Assembly (NCBI GenBank): GCA_964434165.1
Contig: CAYSUS010000152.1
Span: 1 to 13,311 of the forward strand
Direction: 5' to 3'
Origin: CAYSUS01 sp964434165
Lineage (GTDB): Bacteria > Planctomycetota > Planctomycetia > Pirellulales > Thermoguttaceae
Length of the DNA stretch: 13,311 nt
The position numbers and the translations under genes were made by a program. The notes beneath the pieces are model-generated. The model was not told the DNA's origin. It made no database searches and saw only the letters and a list, made by a program, of their open reading frames with translations. This document shows positions 1 to 7,001 of this stretch, in pieces (position 1 is the first letter of the stretch; each line of letters opens with the position of its first letter).

Positions 1-2262
1 GAGCTGCTCAAGGTGAACGACCTGGCGGAGAGGATCCGCAAAGAGATCGGGCGACTCGGCGAGGATCGCGACGCGCTGCCGAAGGTCGGAAAGGCCGTGC
101 GGCGGCTGTTCCTCCAGGCCGACTTCCCCGGCAGGGTCAAGGAGGCGATCCGCGGCGCCTACCGCGAGCTGTGCGAGAAGCACGACCAGCCGGACATCGA
201 CGTGGCCGTGCGCAGCAGCGCCACGGCCGAGGACCTGCCCGAGGCGAGCTTCGCCGGCCAGCAGGAAACCTTCCTCAACGTCACCGGCGAGGAGGAGCTG
301 CTCGATTCGTGCCGGAAGTGCTATGCCTCGCTGTTCACCGACCGGGCGATCGCGTATCGCCAGGAGAAGGACTTCGATCATCTGGACGTGGCCCTGTCGA
401 TCGGCGTGCAGAAGATGGTCCGCTCCGACAAGGCCGGCTCGGGCGTGATGTTCTCCATCGACACGGAGACGGGCTTTCCCGACGTGGTGGTGATCAACGC
501 CGCCTGGGGCCTGGGCGAGAACGTGGTCCAGGGGGCGATCAACCCGGACGAGTACCTCGTGTTCAAGCCGCTGTTGGGTGACGACGCGCTGAAGCCGATC
601 GTCGAGAAGACGGTGGGGGCCAAGGAGAAGCAGATGATCTACGCCGCCGGCGGCAGCCGGACGACCAAGAACATCGACACGCCGAAGCACAAGCGCCGCG
701 CCCCGGTGCTCGACGACGAGGAGATCCTCACGCTGGCGCGCTGGGCGACCGCCATCGAGGAGCACTACGGGAAGCCGATGGACATGGAGTGGGCCAAGGA
801 CGGCTCGTCCGGCGAGCTGTTCGTCGTCCAGGCGCGGCCCGAGACCGTCCAGTCGCAGAAGACCGCCCAGTCGCTGAAGACCTACCACCTGAAGGAGCGG
901 GGTGAAACCCTGATCACCGGCCTGGCCATCGGGCAGGGCATCGCCGCCGGCAAGGCGAGCGTCATCCGCAGCGCCGAGGAGATCGACCGCTTCGAGGACG
1001 GCGCCGTGCTCGTCACCGAAATGACCGATCCCGACTGGGTGCCGATCATGAAGCGGGCAGCCGGCATCGTCACCGACCACGGCGGCCGCACCAGCCACGC
1101 CGCCATCGTCAGCCGCGAGCTGGGACTGCCCGCGGCCGTGGGCACGGGCAGCGCCACGGAGACCATCGAGGACGGGCGCAAGATCACCCTCTCCTGCGCT
1201 GAGGGGGACGAGGCGACGATCTACGACGGGCGGCTCGACTACGAGGAGCGCGACGTCTCGCTTTCGGACATTCCCGAGACCCGCACCCGGATCATGATGA
1301 ACATCGCCAGCCCTGCGGCCGCGTTCCGATGGTGGCGCCTGCCCTGCGAGGGGATCGGCCTGGCACGGATGGAGTTCATCGTCAACAACGTCATCAAGAT
1401 CCACCCCCTGGCGCTGGTGCACCCCGAGCGCCTCGACGACGACGTCCGAAGGCAGATCGAGGAGCTGACGCGCGGCTACGACGACAAGACGGAGTACTTC
1501 GTCGATCACCTGGCCCGCGGCATCGCCAAGATCGCCGCGGCCCAGCATCCCGATCCGGTGATCGTGCGGATGAGCGACTTCAAGACGAACGAGTACGCCG
1601 ATCTGATCGGCGGATCGCCCTTCGAGCCGGAGGAGGAGAACCCCATGCTCGGCTTCCGCGGGGCCTCGCGCTACTACAGCGACCGCTATCGCGAGGGCTT
1701 CGCGCTGGAGTGCCGGGCGATTCACCGGGTTCGCGAACAGATCGGCCTGGGCAACGTGGTCGTGATGATCCCCTTCTGCCGCACCCCGGAGGAGGCCGAC
1801 CGCGTGCTGGAGGTGCTCGCCGAGCACGGACTGAAGCGGGGGAAGGACGGTCTGCAGGTGTACTGCATGGCCGAGATCCCGTCGAACGTGGTTCTCGCCG
1901 AGCAGTTCGCCGAGCGGTTCGACGGATTCTCCATCGGCTCGAACGACCTGACCCAGCTGGTCCTCGGCGTGGGGCGCGACTCGGCCGAGCTGCCCGACCT
2001 GTTCGACGAGCGGCACGACGCGGTCAAGAAGACCATCGCCGACCTGATCGCCGCCGCGCACGAGGCGGGCACCAAGGTCGGCATCTGCGGCCAGGCCCCC
2101 AGCGACTACCCCGACTTCGCCGCCTTCCTGGTCGAGCACAACATCGACTCGATGTCCCTCAACCCCGACAGCGTGGTGGACGTGAAACGCCGCGTCGCCG
2201 AGGTCGAGGCCGAAGTGACTGGGCGCGTGGGCCGGGCCTTGGAGCGGGCCGGGGCGCGATAA
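1..2262 (+). CDS. ppsA: Phosphoenolpyruvate synthase (pyruvate, water dikinase), 5' end outside the window
   Basis: Cytosolic enzyme that converts pyruvate, ATP and water to PEP, AMP and phosphate, feeding gluconeogenesis. The frame is open to base 1, so the GTG at 13 is not the true start. By comparison with E. coli PpsA (about 790 residues), roughly 70 N-terminal residues lie upstream. Counting from base 13: residues 1-285 are the ATP-grasp nucleotide-binding part (AVRSSATAEDLPEASFAGQQ near residue 65, FVVQARPETV near 280). The swivelling phosphohistidine domain follows, with GGRTSHAAIVSREL, where His362 is the phosphate carrier. The C-terminal PEP/pyruvate TIM barrel runs from about 420 to the end, with FDGFSIGSNDLTQL and the catalytic Cys692 in GICGQAPSDY. 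All signature motifs are intact and the gene looks functional. It is the first of two co-directional genes, 58 bases before the antiporter. The motifs fit PpsA better than pyruvate phosphate dikinase. Confidence 0.96.
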   Translation, partial: ELLKVNDLAERIRKEIGRLGEDRDALPKVGKAVRRLFLQADFPGRVKEAIRGAYRELCEKHDQPDIDVAVRSSATAEDLPEASFAGQQETFLNVTGEEELLDSCRKCYASLFTDRAIAYRQEKDFDHLDVALSIGVQKMVRSDKAGSGVMFSIDTETGFPDVVVINAAWGLGENVVQGAINPDEYLVFKPLLGDDALKPIVEKTVGAKEKQMIYAAGGSRTTKNIDTPKHKRRAPVLDDEEILTLARWATAIEEHYGKPMDMEWAKDGSSGELFVVQARPETVQSQKTAQSLKTYHLKERGETLITGLAIGQGIAAGKASVIRSAEEIDRFEDGAVLVTEMTDPDWVPIMKRAAGIVTDHGGRTSHAAIVSRELGLPAAVGTGSATETIEDGRKITLSCAEGDEATIYDGRLDYEERDVSLSDIPETRTRIMMNIASPAAAFRWWRLPCEGIGLARMEFIVNNVIKIHPLALVHPERLDDDVRRQIEELTRGYDDKTEYFVDHLARGIAKIAAAQHPDPVIVRMSDFKTNEYADLIGGSPFEPEEENPMLGFRGASRYYSDRYREGFALECRAIHRVREQIGLGNVVVMIPFCRTPEEADRVLEVLAEHGLKRGKDGLQVYCMAEIPSNVVLAEQFAERFDGFSIGSNDLTQLVLGVGRDSAELPDLFDERHDAVKKTIADLIAAAHEAGTKVGICGQAPSDYPDFAAFLVEHNIDSMSLNPDSVVDVKRRVAEVEAEVTGRVGRALERAGAR

Positions 2263-2320
2263 CCTCGCGGGGAAGCACCGCGGCGAACGCGCGGGGATTG
2301 GGAAAGGCGGTCTGCCCGTC

Positions 2321-3547
2321 ATGAACGCACTGCCGGGCTGGGAAGGGGTTCTGCTTCTGCTGGGGGCGACGCTGATCGTCGTCCTGTTGATCCGCGCGAC
2401 GCTGGGTCGCGCCGGACTCCCCGCCTTGCTCGGCTACCTGCTGCTGGGCTTCGGCCTCCGCCTGGCGGACGAGCCGTTGCCGCTGCTCTCCGAGGAGGCC
2501 CACACCGCCTACCATTTCCTGGCCAGGCTCGGCCTGTTCGCCCTGCTGTTCAAGGTGGGTCTGACGAGCAACGTCGCGGGGCTGCTGAAGCAATTGCGAC
2601 GCGCCGTGGCGGTATGGTGCGGCGATGTCCTCGTCAGCGGCGCGGTGGGGCTCGCGGCCGGCTTCTTCCTTCTCGGGCTGAACGCGATCCCGAGCCTCGT
2701 CGTCGCGGCTGCGCTGACGGCCACCAGCGTCGGCGTCTCGGTGGCCGTCTGGCAGAGCGCGGGCGTGTTGGACAGCCCCGACGGCCGGTTGCTCACCGAC
2801 GTCGCCGAGCTGGACGACATGACGGGCGTCGCGTTGATGGCGGTGCTGTCCTCCGTCCTCCCCTCCTTGCACCGCGGCGCGGATCAAGCCGTTGGGCTCG
2901 CCGTGGCGTCCACCCTGGGCCTCGTCCTGCTGAAGATCGTCACTATGATCGCCTTGTGCGTGGGATTCGCGCGCTATGCGGAACGGAAGATCACGCAAGC
3001 CCTGTTCGACACGCTCCAATCGCCTGGCCCCATGCTGGGTGTGATGGCCATCGGGCTGCTCATCGCGGCGATGGCGGCGCTGCTGGGGCTTTCGATCGCC
3101 ATCGGGGCTTTCCTGGCCGGCCTGGCGTTCAGCCGCGATCCGCAGGAGCATCGCCTCGAATCCTCATTCGAGGGCCTGTACGAGTTCCTCTCGCCTTTCT
3201 TCTTCATCGGAATCGGAATGGGCGTCGATCCGACCGCGGCCGCCGGGGCGCTCGGCTGCGGCGCCGTGCTCCTTTCCGCGGCCATCGTGGGCAAGCTGGT
3301 CGGGGTGTCCCTGCCGGCTTGGCCGATCACGTCAGGACATGGAGCCCTGCTGCTGGGACTGAGCATGATCCCCCGCGCGGAGATCGCCCTGGTCATCATG
3401 CACCAGGGTCGGGAAATGGGAGAATGGGCCGTGCCGCCGGAGGCGTACGCCGGCATGGTCGTCGTGTCGGCCGGCACGTGCGCCCTGGCGCCGCTGGTCC
3501 TGCATCCCCTGCTCCGCCGGTGGAAGCAGAAGGGCTCGGCCGCCTGA
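2321..3547 (+). CDS. CPA2-family cation/proton antiporter (KefB/NapA-like), copy 1
   Basis: A 408-residue integral membrane protein, almost entirely hydrophobic, with about 12 transmembrane segments. It probably exchanges Na+ or K+ for protons across the inner membrane. Family marks: the LARLGLFALLFKVGL segment near residue 65-80, the paired acids Asp165-Asp166 in ELDDMTGVAL (the ion-binding aspartates of CPA2 exchangers), the inverted-repeat partner GLSIAIGAFLAGLAFSRDP, and MIPRAEIALVI near residue 348, matching the family's RGE-type helix. It ends in a short basic cytoplasmic tail (RRWKQKGSAA). There is no C-terminal TrkA-N/KTN domain, so NAD-gated control like that of KefB/KefC is not expected. 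The ATG at 2321 is preceded by GGAAAGG at 2301-2307, with a rather long 13-base spacer. It may be co-transcribed with ppsA. A divergent paralogue lies at 9497-10738. The transported ion cannot be read from sequence. Confidence 0.9.
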   Translation: MNALPGWEGVLLLLGATLIVVLLIRATLGRAGLPALLGYLLLGFGLRLADEPLPLLSEEAHTAYHFLARLGLFALLFKVGLTSNVAGLLKQLRRAVAVWCGDVLVSGAVGLAAGFFLLGLNAIPSLVVAAALTATSVGVSVAVWQSAGVLDSPDGRLLTDVAELDDMTGVALMAVLSSVLPSLHRGADQAVGLAVASTLGLVLLKIVTMIALCVGFARYAERKITQALFDTLQSPGPMLGVMAIGLLIAAMAALLGLSIAIGAFLAGLAFSRDPQEHRLESSFEGLYEFLSPFFFIGIGMGVDPTAAAGALGCGAVLLSAAIVGKLVGVSLPAWPITSGHGALLLGLSMIPRAEIALVIMHQGREMGEWAVPPEAYAGMVVVSAGTCALAPLVLHPLLRRWKQKGSAA

Positions 3548-3652
3548 GTCGTACGGAGTCGGCCGAACGCGCATGGTCGGCATCCGTGGGCCGCCGCTAC
3601 GGCATTCTGTCGTGCCGGCTGGTCAGGGTGTCCGGGTCGACTCCGCCTTGCG

Positions 3653-3844
3653 CCGACGCCGCTGACGCTGTCGGATTTGAGAGCGCAGATCGGGGCGGGC
3701 GGTCCGATTCGCGTGGAGTTCCCGGACAACGGCCGTACCGTGGAAGCGGTGCACGACCTCTCGCCGCGCCAGGTCGAGGTCCTGCTCTCCGGCGGCCTGG
3801 CGAACTGGATGCGAGGATGGCTGGCCGAGACGGCGCATCGCTGA
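3653..3844 (+). pseudogene. Orphan C-terminal fragment resembling aconitase
   Basis: In the frame ending at TGA 3842-3844, about 63 codons read as a coherent protein tail. It begins near PLTLSDLRAQIGAGGPI, continues through RVEFPDNGRTVEAVHDL and reaches SPRQVEVLLSGGLANWMRGW. The pattern 'leucine-rich LxDLR, then a beta strand, then DLSPRQ.E.LLaGGL' is what I recall from the end of the swivel domain of bacterial aconitate hydratases, the [4Fe-4S] TCA-cycle enzyme. No ATG, GTG or ribosome site opens this frame between the antiporter stop and the fragment, and the remaining 600 or more residues of an aconitase are absent. It is therefore best read as a deletion remnant. It sits tail to tail with the DksA-type gene, 25 bases away. 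The family call comes from remembered motifs only; a small unrelated protein with a rare start is the alternative. Confidence 0.45.
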
Positions 3845-3865
3845 GACGGGGAAAGCGGCTGATTC

Positions 3866-3887
3866 GCCCTCACCCCTCTTCCCGCTT
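3866..3887 (-). repeat. Possible partial copy of the GC-rich palindromic repeat seen at 12283
   Basis: Read on the minus strand, this stretch begins AAGCGGG, continues with AGAGGGG and ends TGAGGGC. The same string of blocks follows the loop of the perfect palindrome at 12283-12308. It spans the last codons and stop of the DksA-type gene (residues KREEG), so the repeat may have supplied that gene's present C-terminus. The similarity is short and GC-rich, and chance is possible. Confidence 0.3.
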
Positions 3888-4229
3888 CCCCTCACAGTCA
3901 ACACAGCGCAGCGCGAAAGGCAGGACCTCCAGACGGGTTGTGGAGATCTCGCCGCCGCAGTCCTCGCAGCGGCCGTACTCGCCCGCCTCGATTCGCTCCA
4001 GGGCCCGGTCGATCGCCTCGAGCATCTGCTCGCGGTTCGCCTCCAGGGCCACATCGCGCTCCAGCCCCTCGCTATCGCGGTCGGCGGCGTGCGTGGGCAC
4101 GCTGGAGAGCTCGTCCGGCGACTGGACCTTGTCGGCCACTTCGTCCAGGGCCTTGCGGGCCTCGTCGGTCAGCCGACCGCGCAGCGCCAGCAGTTCCTCG
4201 CGATAACGATTCTGTTCGGCCTCTTGCAT
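3870..4229 (-). CDS. DksA/TraR-family zinc-finger transcription regulator
   Basis: A 119-residue cytosolic protein of the family that enters the RNA polymerase secondary channel and, in DksA proper, works with ppGpp in the stringent response. Residues 1-35 and 53-85 are heptad-rich, charged helices that would form the family's coiled-coil hairpin. Between them, THAADRDSEG (about 46-55) supplies acidic tip residues Asp50 and Asp52, near where DksA carries its DxxDxA motif, though the spacing differs. The globular end has a complete four-cysteine zinc site: Cys88 and Cys91 in GRCEDCGGEI, Cys109 and Cys112 in RCVDCEG. The length is shorter than E. coli DksA (151) and typical of the YbiI/TraR-like and 'RNA polymerase-binding' group. 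The start is the ATG at 4229, with only a weak ribosome site. The neighbouring stress genes suit a stress regulator. Whether it acts as DksA or as a paralogue is unknown. Confidence 0.88.
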   Translation of the reverse strand: MQEAEQNRYREELLALRGRLTDEARKALDEVADKVQSPDELSSVPTHAADRDSEGLERDVALEANREQMLEAIDRALERIEAGEYGRCEDCGGEISTTRLEVLPFALRCVDCEGKREEG

Positions 4230-4511
4230 CGGATCGATTCCAGGTCTTATGGGGTGATGTCACGTAGGACGGAGCGCCCACTCCGTCTCCAGACACGCCA
4301 TCGGCACACAGGACGGCGTGCCCAACAAATGGCCTTGATCCCGGGACAAGGGGGAAGGATCCTTTGGCCCAAGCGGCCCCCAAGGGTGTTTCGCTCAAAA
4401 GGGTCCCAGACTTCTTTTCCCTCCCAGGATCGTGCACGGCGGTCCAATGCCCCCTCCGCCCGCTCGACGAAGATGAGCCGCACCAGGCACTGCGTCCTGC
4501 GGGGGTGATCG
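4230..4511. promoter_or_regulatory. Hairpin-rich intergenic region upstream of the DksA-type gene
   Basis: There is no convincing gene in these 282 bases. They must hold the promoter of the DksA-type gene (leftward) and the 3' end of the protease transcript (also leftward). Three small stems are visible: GACGGAG/CTCCGTC (4268-4274 with 4281-4287, 6-base loop), CACGCC/GGCGTG (4294-4299 with 4315-4320), and a CCTTTGG/CCAAGGG stem with one G-U pair near 4361-4386. A repeat-like element follows at 4397-4441. I cannot pick a reliable -35/-10 pair. The first stem lies about 40 bases before the start codon, where it could affect the leader RNA or end upstream transcription. Confidence 0.4.
4397..4441 (+). 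repeat. REP-like element, copy A (3' side of the protease gene)
   Basis: The 27 bases at 4415-4441 match 5946-5972 at 24 of 27 positions in the same orientation: TTTTCC, then TCCCAGGA, CGT and CACGGCG, with three single-base differences. Both copies are preceded at similar distance by AAAA followed by a GGG/CCC-rich block that pairs imperfectly with the TTTTCC. These are properties of short extragenic palindromic elements. The element lies between genes. Identity with a known family was not tested. Confidence 0.6.
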
Positions 4512-5912
4512 TCAGTCTTGCAGCGACAGGAGCACGAAGCGTGCCGGACCGCCGGGAACGTGGACCCGCATGCGCACGCCCTGCTCGAGGTTCTGCCCCT
4601 CGACCGCCTCGCGGAGCTGATCCACCTCGCGGACTTCCTTGCCCAGGGCGTGCGTGATGATCATTCCCCGCTTCAGCCCCGAGATGGCCGCCGCGCTGAA
4701 TCGCCGCACGTCGAGCACCAGCATGCCCGAGGACGGCTCCAGCTCGTATCGCTCGGCGATCTGTGGCGTGATCGACTGCAATCGCTCGAATCCCAGCTTG
4801 ACCAGGGCCTCGGCCTCGTGCGAAGGGTCCTCCTCCGGGCGCGACGGCGTGGTGGAGCGGTCGGGCTGCGACTGGCCCGTCGGCTGCTGCTCCAAGGTCA
4901 CCTCGATCTCCTGCTCTTGCCCGTCGCGGATCAGGGCGAGCTCGACGGTCTGGCCGGGATCGGTCCGCGAGACTTGGCGTCGCAAGGTCGGGACATCGCC
5001 GAGCGCCTCGCCGTTGATCTGCGTGATCAGGTCGCCGGGCTGAAGGCCCGCCTCGTCTCCCGGCCCGCCCGGGACCGTGTCCTCGACCAGCACCCCCCGG
5101 TCCATCCCGAAGCTCGCGAGCAGGCGCTTGTCGTCGCTGATCATCACGCCAAGGTACCCCCGCTCGACTTTGCCCTTGCGGATGAGCTCCTCGGCCACGT
5201 CGCGGATCATCTCCGTGGGGATGGCGAACCCGATGCCGGCGAAGGCCCCGCTGCGGCTGGCGATGGCCGTGCTCATGCCCACGACCTCGCCCCGGGCGTT
5301 GGTCAGCGGCCCGCCCGAGTTGCCGGGGTTGATCGCCGCGTCGGTCTCGATGAAGCTCTCGTAGCCCTGCGGGCCGAGGATGCCCATCCGGCGTCCCGTG
5401 GCCGAGACGATCCCCTGACTCACGGAGAAGGCGTAGCGGAAAGGCGAGCCCACGGCCAGCACGATGTCGCCCTGCTCCACGTCTTCCAATGACATCCTGG
5501 CGGGCGTGAGGCCGCCAAATGACATCCTGGCGGGCGTGAGGCTGCCAGCGTCGGTCTTCAGCACGGCGATGTCGGTCTGCGGTTCGGAGCCGACCACCTC
5601 GGCCTCGGTATCGTCGTGGAACGTGAGCGTGATGCGATCGGCCCTGGCCACGACGTGGTGGTTCGTGACGACGTGTCCCTGACGCGCACACGGTGGAACG
5701 CACCTCGCATACCGGTCTGAGGCTTTCGCCGAGGTGTCCGCTGGCGGGCCGCGCTGCCACCTCGTGTGCGCGTTGGGTCGCTCGGACCTGCGGCAGATTG
5801 GCGTGACGGTCGGACGCTTCGTCGCGGATCGACCCGCGGAGGGTCTCTGATCCTCGCGCCCGAGATGATACGTAAGGCCGCGGCATCGTAGTTGCTCGAC
5901 ATGAATCGCCAT
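4512..5912 (-). CDS. htrA: HtrA/DegP-like serine protease with two PDZ domains; N-terminus abnormal, possibly a pseudogene
   Basis: Envelope protein quality-control protease family. Numbered from the ATG at 5912 (466 residues), the triad is present: His86 in VVTNHHVVA, Asp114 in TDIAVLK, Ser199 in NPGNSGGPL. PDZ1 spans about 251-344 (GYLGVMIS to LEQQP). A Pro/Ser-rich linker follows, then PDZ2 at about 371-464. Homology begins only at GHVVTNHHVV. The first strands of the protease domain, including the usual GSGxI segment, are absent, and residues 1-80 look like Arg/Pro-rich non-coding translation with no signal peptide. A tandem duplication adds ten residues (LTPARMS twice) between Asp and Ser, raising their spacing to 85 against 75 in E. 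coli DegP. The 5912 start has GGAG six bases upstream. Extending to 6035 would run into the stress-protein gene and is unlikely. Secretion and activity are doubtful without the missing N-terminus. Confidence 0.8.
   Translation of the reverse strand: MAIHVEQLRCRGLTYHLGREDQRPSAGRSATKRPTVTPICRRSERPNAHTRWQRGPPADTSAKASDRYARCVPPCARQGHVVTNHHVVARADRITLTFHDDTEAEVVGSEPQTDIAVLKTDAGSLTPARMSFGGLTPARMSLEDVEQGDIVLAVGSPFRYAFSVSQGIVSATGRRMGILGPQGYESFIETDAAINPGNSGGPLTNARGEVVGMSTAIASRSGAFAGIGFAIPTEMIRDVAEELIRKGKVERGYLGVMISDDKRLLASFGMDRGVLVEDTVPGGPGDEAGLQPGDLITQINGEALGDVPTLRRQVSRTDPGQTVELALIRDGQEQEIEVTLEQQPTGQSQPDRSTTPSRPEEDPSHEAEALVKLGFERLQSITPQIAERYELEPSSGMLVLDVRRFSAAAISGLKRGMIITHALGKEVREVDQLREAVEGQNLEQGVRMRVHVPGGPARFVLLSLQD
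5488..5547 (-). repeat. 30-base direct tandem duplication inside the protease gene
   Basis: Bases 5488-5517 and 5518-5547 are identical except for one C/T difference near the end of each unit. The period is a multiple of three, so the frame is kept and ten residues are added (LTPARMSFGG followed by LTPARMSLED). It falls in the protease domain between the catalytic Asp and Ser. The near-identity suggests a recent event. Confidence 0.95.
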
Positions 5913-5918
5913 GCGCGA

Positions 5919-5922
5919 CTCC
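5919..5922 (-). promoter_or_regulatory. Ribosome binding site supporting the protease start at 5912
   Basis: Read on the minus strand, GGAG lies six bases before the ATG at 5910-5912. It favours this start over the longer frame opening at 6035, but it abuts the hairpin at 5924-5951 and may be fortuitous, because the protein's N-terminus is not recognisable. Confidence 0.35.
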
Positions 5923-5923
5923 G

Positions 5924-5972
5924 GGAAAATGGGCCCTGCCCCCCGTTTTCCGTCCCAGGAGCGTCCACGGCG
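5924..5972 (+). repeat. REP-like palindromic element, copy B (5' side of the protease gene)
   Basis: An inverted repeat pairs GGAAAATGGG (5924-5933) with CCCGTTTTCC (5942-5951), nine of ten positions, around an 8-base loop. The following bases to 5972 match copy A at 4415-4441. It lies in the gap between two divergent genes, directly upstream of the protease start and about 45 bases before the stress-protein start. It could act as a transcript-folding element for either gene. Confidence 0.65.
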
Positions 5973-6006
5973 ATTCCCAGGTCGAGGAAACAAGGTGAAT
6001 ACACGT

Positions 6007-6011
6007 GGAGG
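6007..6011 (+). promoter_or_regulatory. Strong ribosome binding site of the first universal stress protein
   Basis: GGAGG with a seven-base spacer to the ATG at 6019. It decides this start over the in-frame ATG at 5911, whose extra 36 residues would run through the palindromic element and show no domain character. Confidence 0.85.
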
Positions 6012-6018
6012 AATTGTC

Positions 6019-6861
6019 ATGTCCACGCGAATCATGGTCGCCGTTCACAACGGCACAGCCGGCCTGAGCAAGATCGAATTGGCGACCGGCTGGGCGAACC
6101 GCCTGGGGGGATCGGTCGTGGGGGTGGGCGTGATCGATCGGTCGATCTGGGCCCCGGCCGGGGTCTCCTTCGACAGCCCCATCGACGGCCAGCCCCTGAC
6201 CAAGGAAAGCGAATCCCGGCGCGATCGGGCTGAGGAGCACGTGATCCGGTCGCTGAATCAACTCGAGCAGCACTGCCGCAAGGCGGGGATCGGATTCCGC
6301 CGAATCCAGGAGACGGGCACGCCGCACGAGCAGATCCTTCTGGAGGCCCAACGCCACGACGTGGTCCTGTTGGGCAAGGAGAGCAACCCGGACCCCGGGT
6401 TGGGGGTTCCGGAGAAGACGATCCTGGAAAGCGTGCTGCGGCATTCGCCTCGCCCGGTCGTGGCCGTTCCCGACGAGCTGGACGGTCGCCAGGGCATCCT
6501 CGTGGCGTACGATGGAAGCCTTCAGGCCGCCCGGGCGTTGATGGCCCTCGTGGCCAGCGGTCTGGCGGCCCTGGGCGACGTGAGGATCCTCAGTCTCGAC
6601 CGACAGTCGGAGGAAGAGGCCGCCGAGCATGCGGGCCGGGCTGCGGGGTATCTTGCCGCGCACGGAATCGAAGCCGAGGCCCAACCCCGGGTGACCGACA
6701 CCGCACCGGAGACCGCGATCGCGGAAGAGGCGGATCGCCAGGCCGTCGAGTTGATCGTGATGGGGGCCTACGGACGATCGCAACTGGCGGAGTTCTTCCT
6801 CGGGTCGGCCACGACCGGCGTGATCGATGAAGCGGCGGCCCCAGTGTTCCTTTTCCACTGA
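6019..6861 (+). CDS. Tandem-domain universal stress protein (UspA family), copy 1
   Basis: A 280-residue cytosolic protein made of two Usp folds: residues 1 to about 150 (STRIMVAVHNG, a typical first strand) and about 155-280 (GILVAYDGS). The second domain carries the ATP-binding signature G-x2-G-x9-G-S in MGAYGRSQLAEFFLGSA near the C-terminus. The first domain has VLLGKESNP in the corresponding place and lacks the full signature, so only one nucleotide site is expected. UspA proteins accumulate during growth arrest and stress. Their exact role is often unknown, but several interact with or regulate membrane transporters. The start is fixed by a GGAGG ribosome site. It is divergent from the protease gene. 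The paralogue at 10875-11714 has the same length and layout and shares the AEFFLGS stretch. Confidence 0.93.
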   Translation: MSTRIMVAVHNGTAGLSKIELATGWANRLGGSVVGVGVIDRSIWAPAGVSFDSPIDGQPLTKESESRRDRAEEHVIRSLNQLEQHCRKAGIGFRRIQETGTPHEQILLEAQRHDVVLLGKESNPDPGLGVPEKTILESVLRHSPRPVVAVPDELDGRQGILVAYDGSLQAARALMALVASGLAALGDVRILSLDRQSEEEAAEHAGRAAGYLAAHGIEAEAQPRVTDTAPETAIAEEADRQAVELIVMGAYGRSQLAEFFLGSATTGVIDEAAAPVFLFH

Positions 6862-6988
6862 CGGCCTGCGGCGGCCGGCACGCGCTTTGCGACCATCGGG
6901 GAGACCTGGGCGGCTGTCCGAGCGGTTCGGGCCTTTCGCCCCGCGAGCGATCCGACCTGGAAACGTGCAAACCGACCTCAAAAAAACT

Positions 6989-6996
6989 GGGAGAGG
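6989..6996 (+). promoter_or_regulatory. Ribosome binding site for the GTG start of the rhodanese gene
   Basis: GGGAGAGG ends five bases before the GTG at 7002 and follows an A-run at 6980-6986. It supports the GTG start, with no nearby in-frame ATG. Confidence 0.7.
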
Positions 6997-7001
6997 CCCC
7001 C

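Noticed and set aside
2263..2320. Possible terminator after ppsA (CGCGG/CCGCG pairing near 2269)
   Set aside because: The stem is short, there is no T-run, and GC-rich chance pairing is expected here.
2159..3151. A 330-codon minus-strand frame rich in Gln, Arg and Asp opposite ppsA and the antiporter
   Set aside because: Low-complexity antisense of hydrophobic membrane-protein codons; no start signal and no recognisable fold.
2614..4206. A 530-codon plus-strand frame across the antiporter, aconitase-like tail and DksA-type gene
   Set aside because: It is a frame shadow of the antiporter and then runs antisense through a clear zinc-finger gene; the composition is dominated by Arg, Gly and Pro.
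5911..6018. An upstream extension of the first stress protein to the ATG at 5911
   Set aside because: It would translate the palindromic repeat, and the GGAGG at 6007-6011 clearly marks the ATG at 6019.
5913..6035. The longer protease start at 6035
   Set aside because: It would begin inside the divergent stress-protein gene and run through the REP-like element; the added 41 residues have no signal-peptide or domain character.
4072..6981. A very long minus-strand open frame (969 codons) crossing the regulator, protease and stress-protein genes
   Set aside because: It is Arg/Gly/Pro-rich throughout, contains no domain, and overlaps three better supported genes; a by-product of high GC content.
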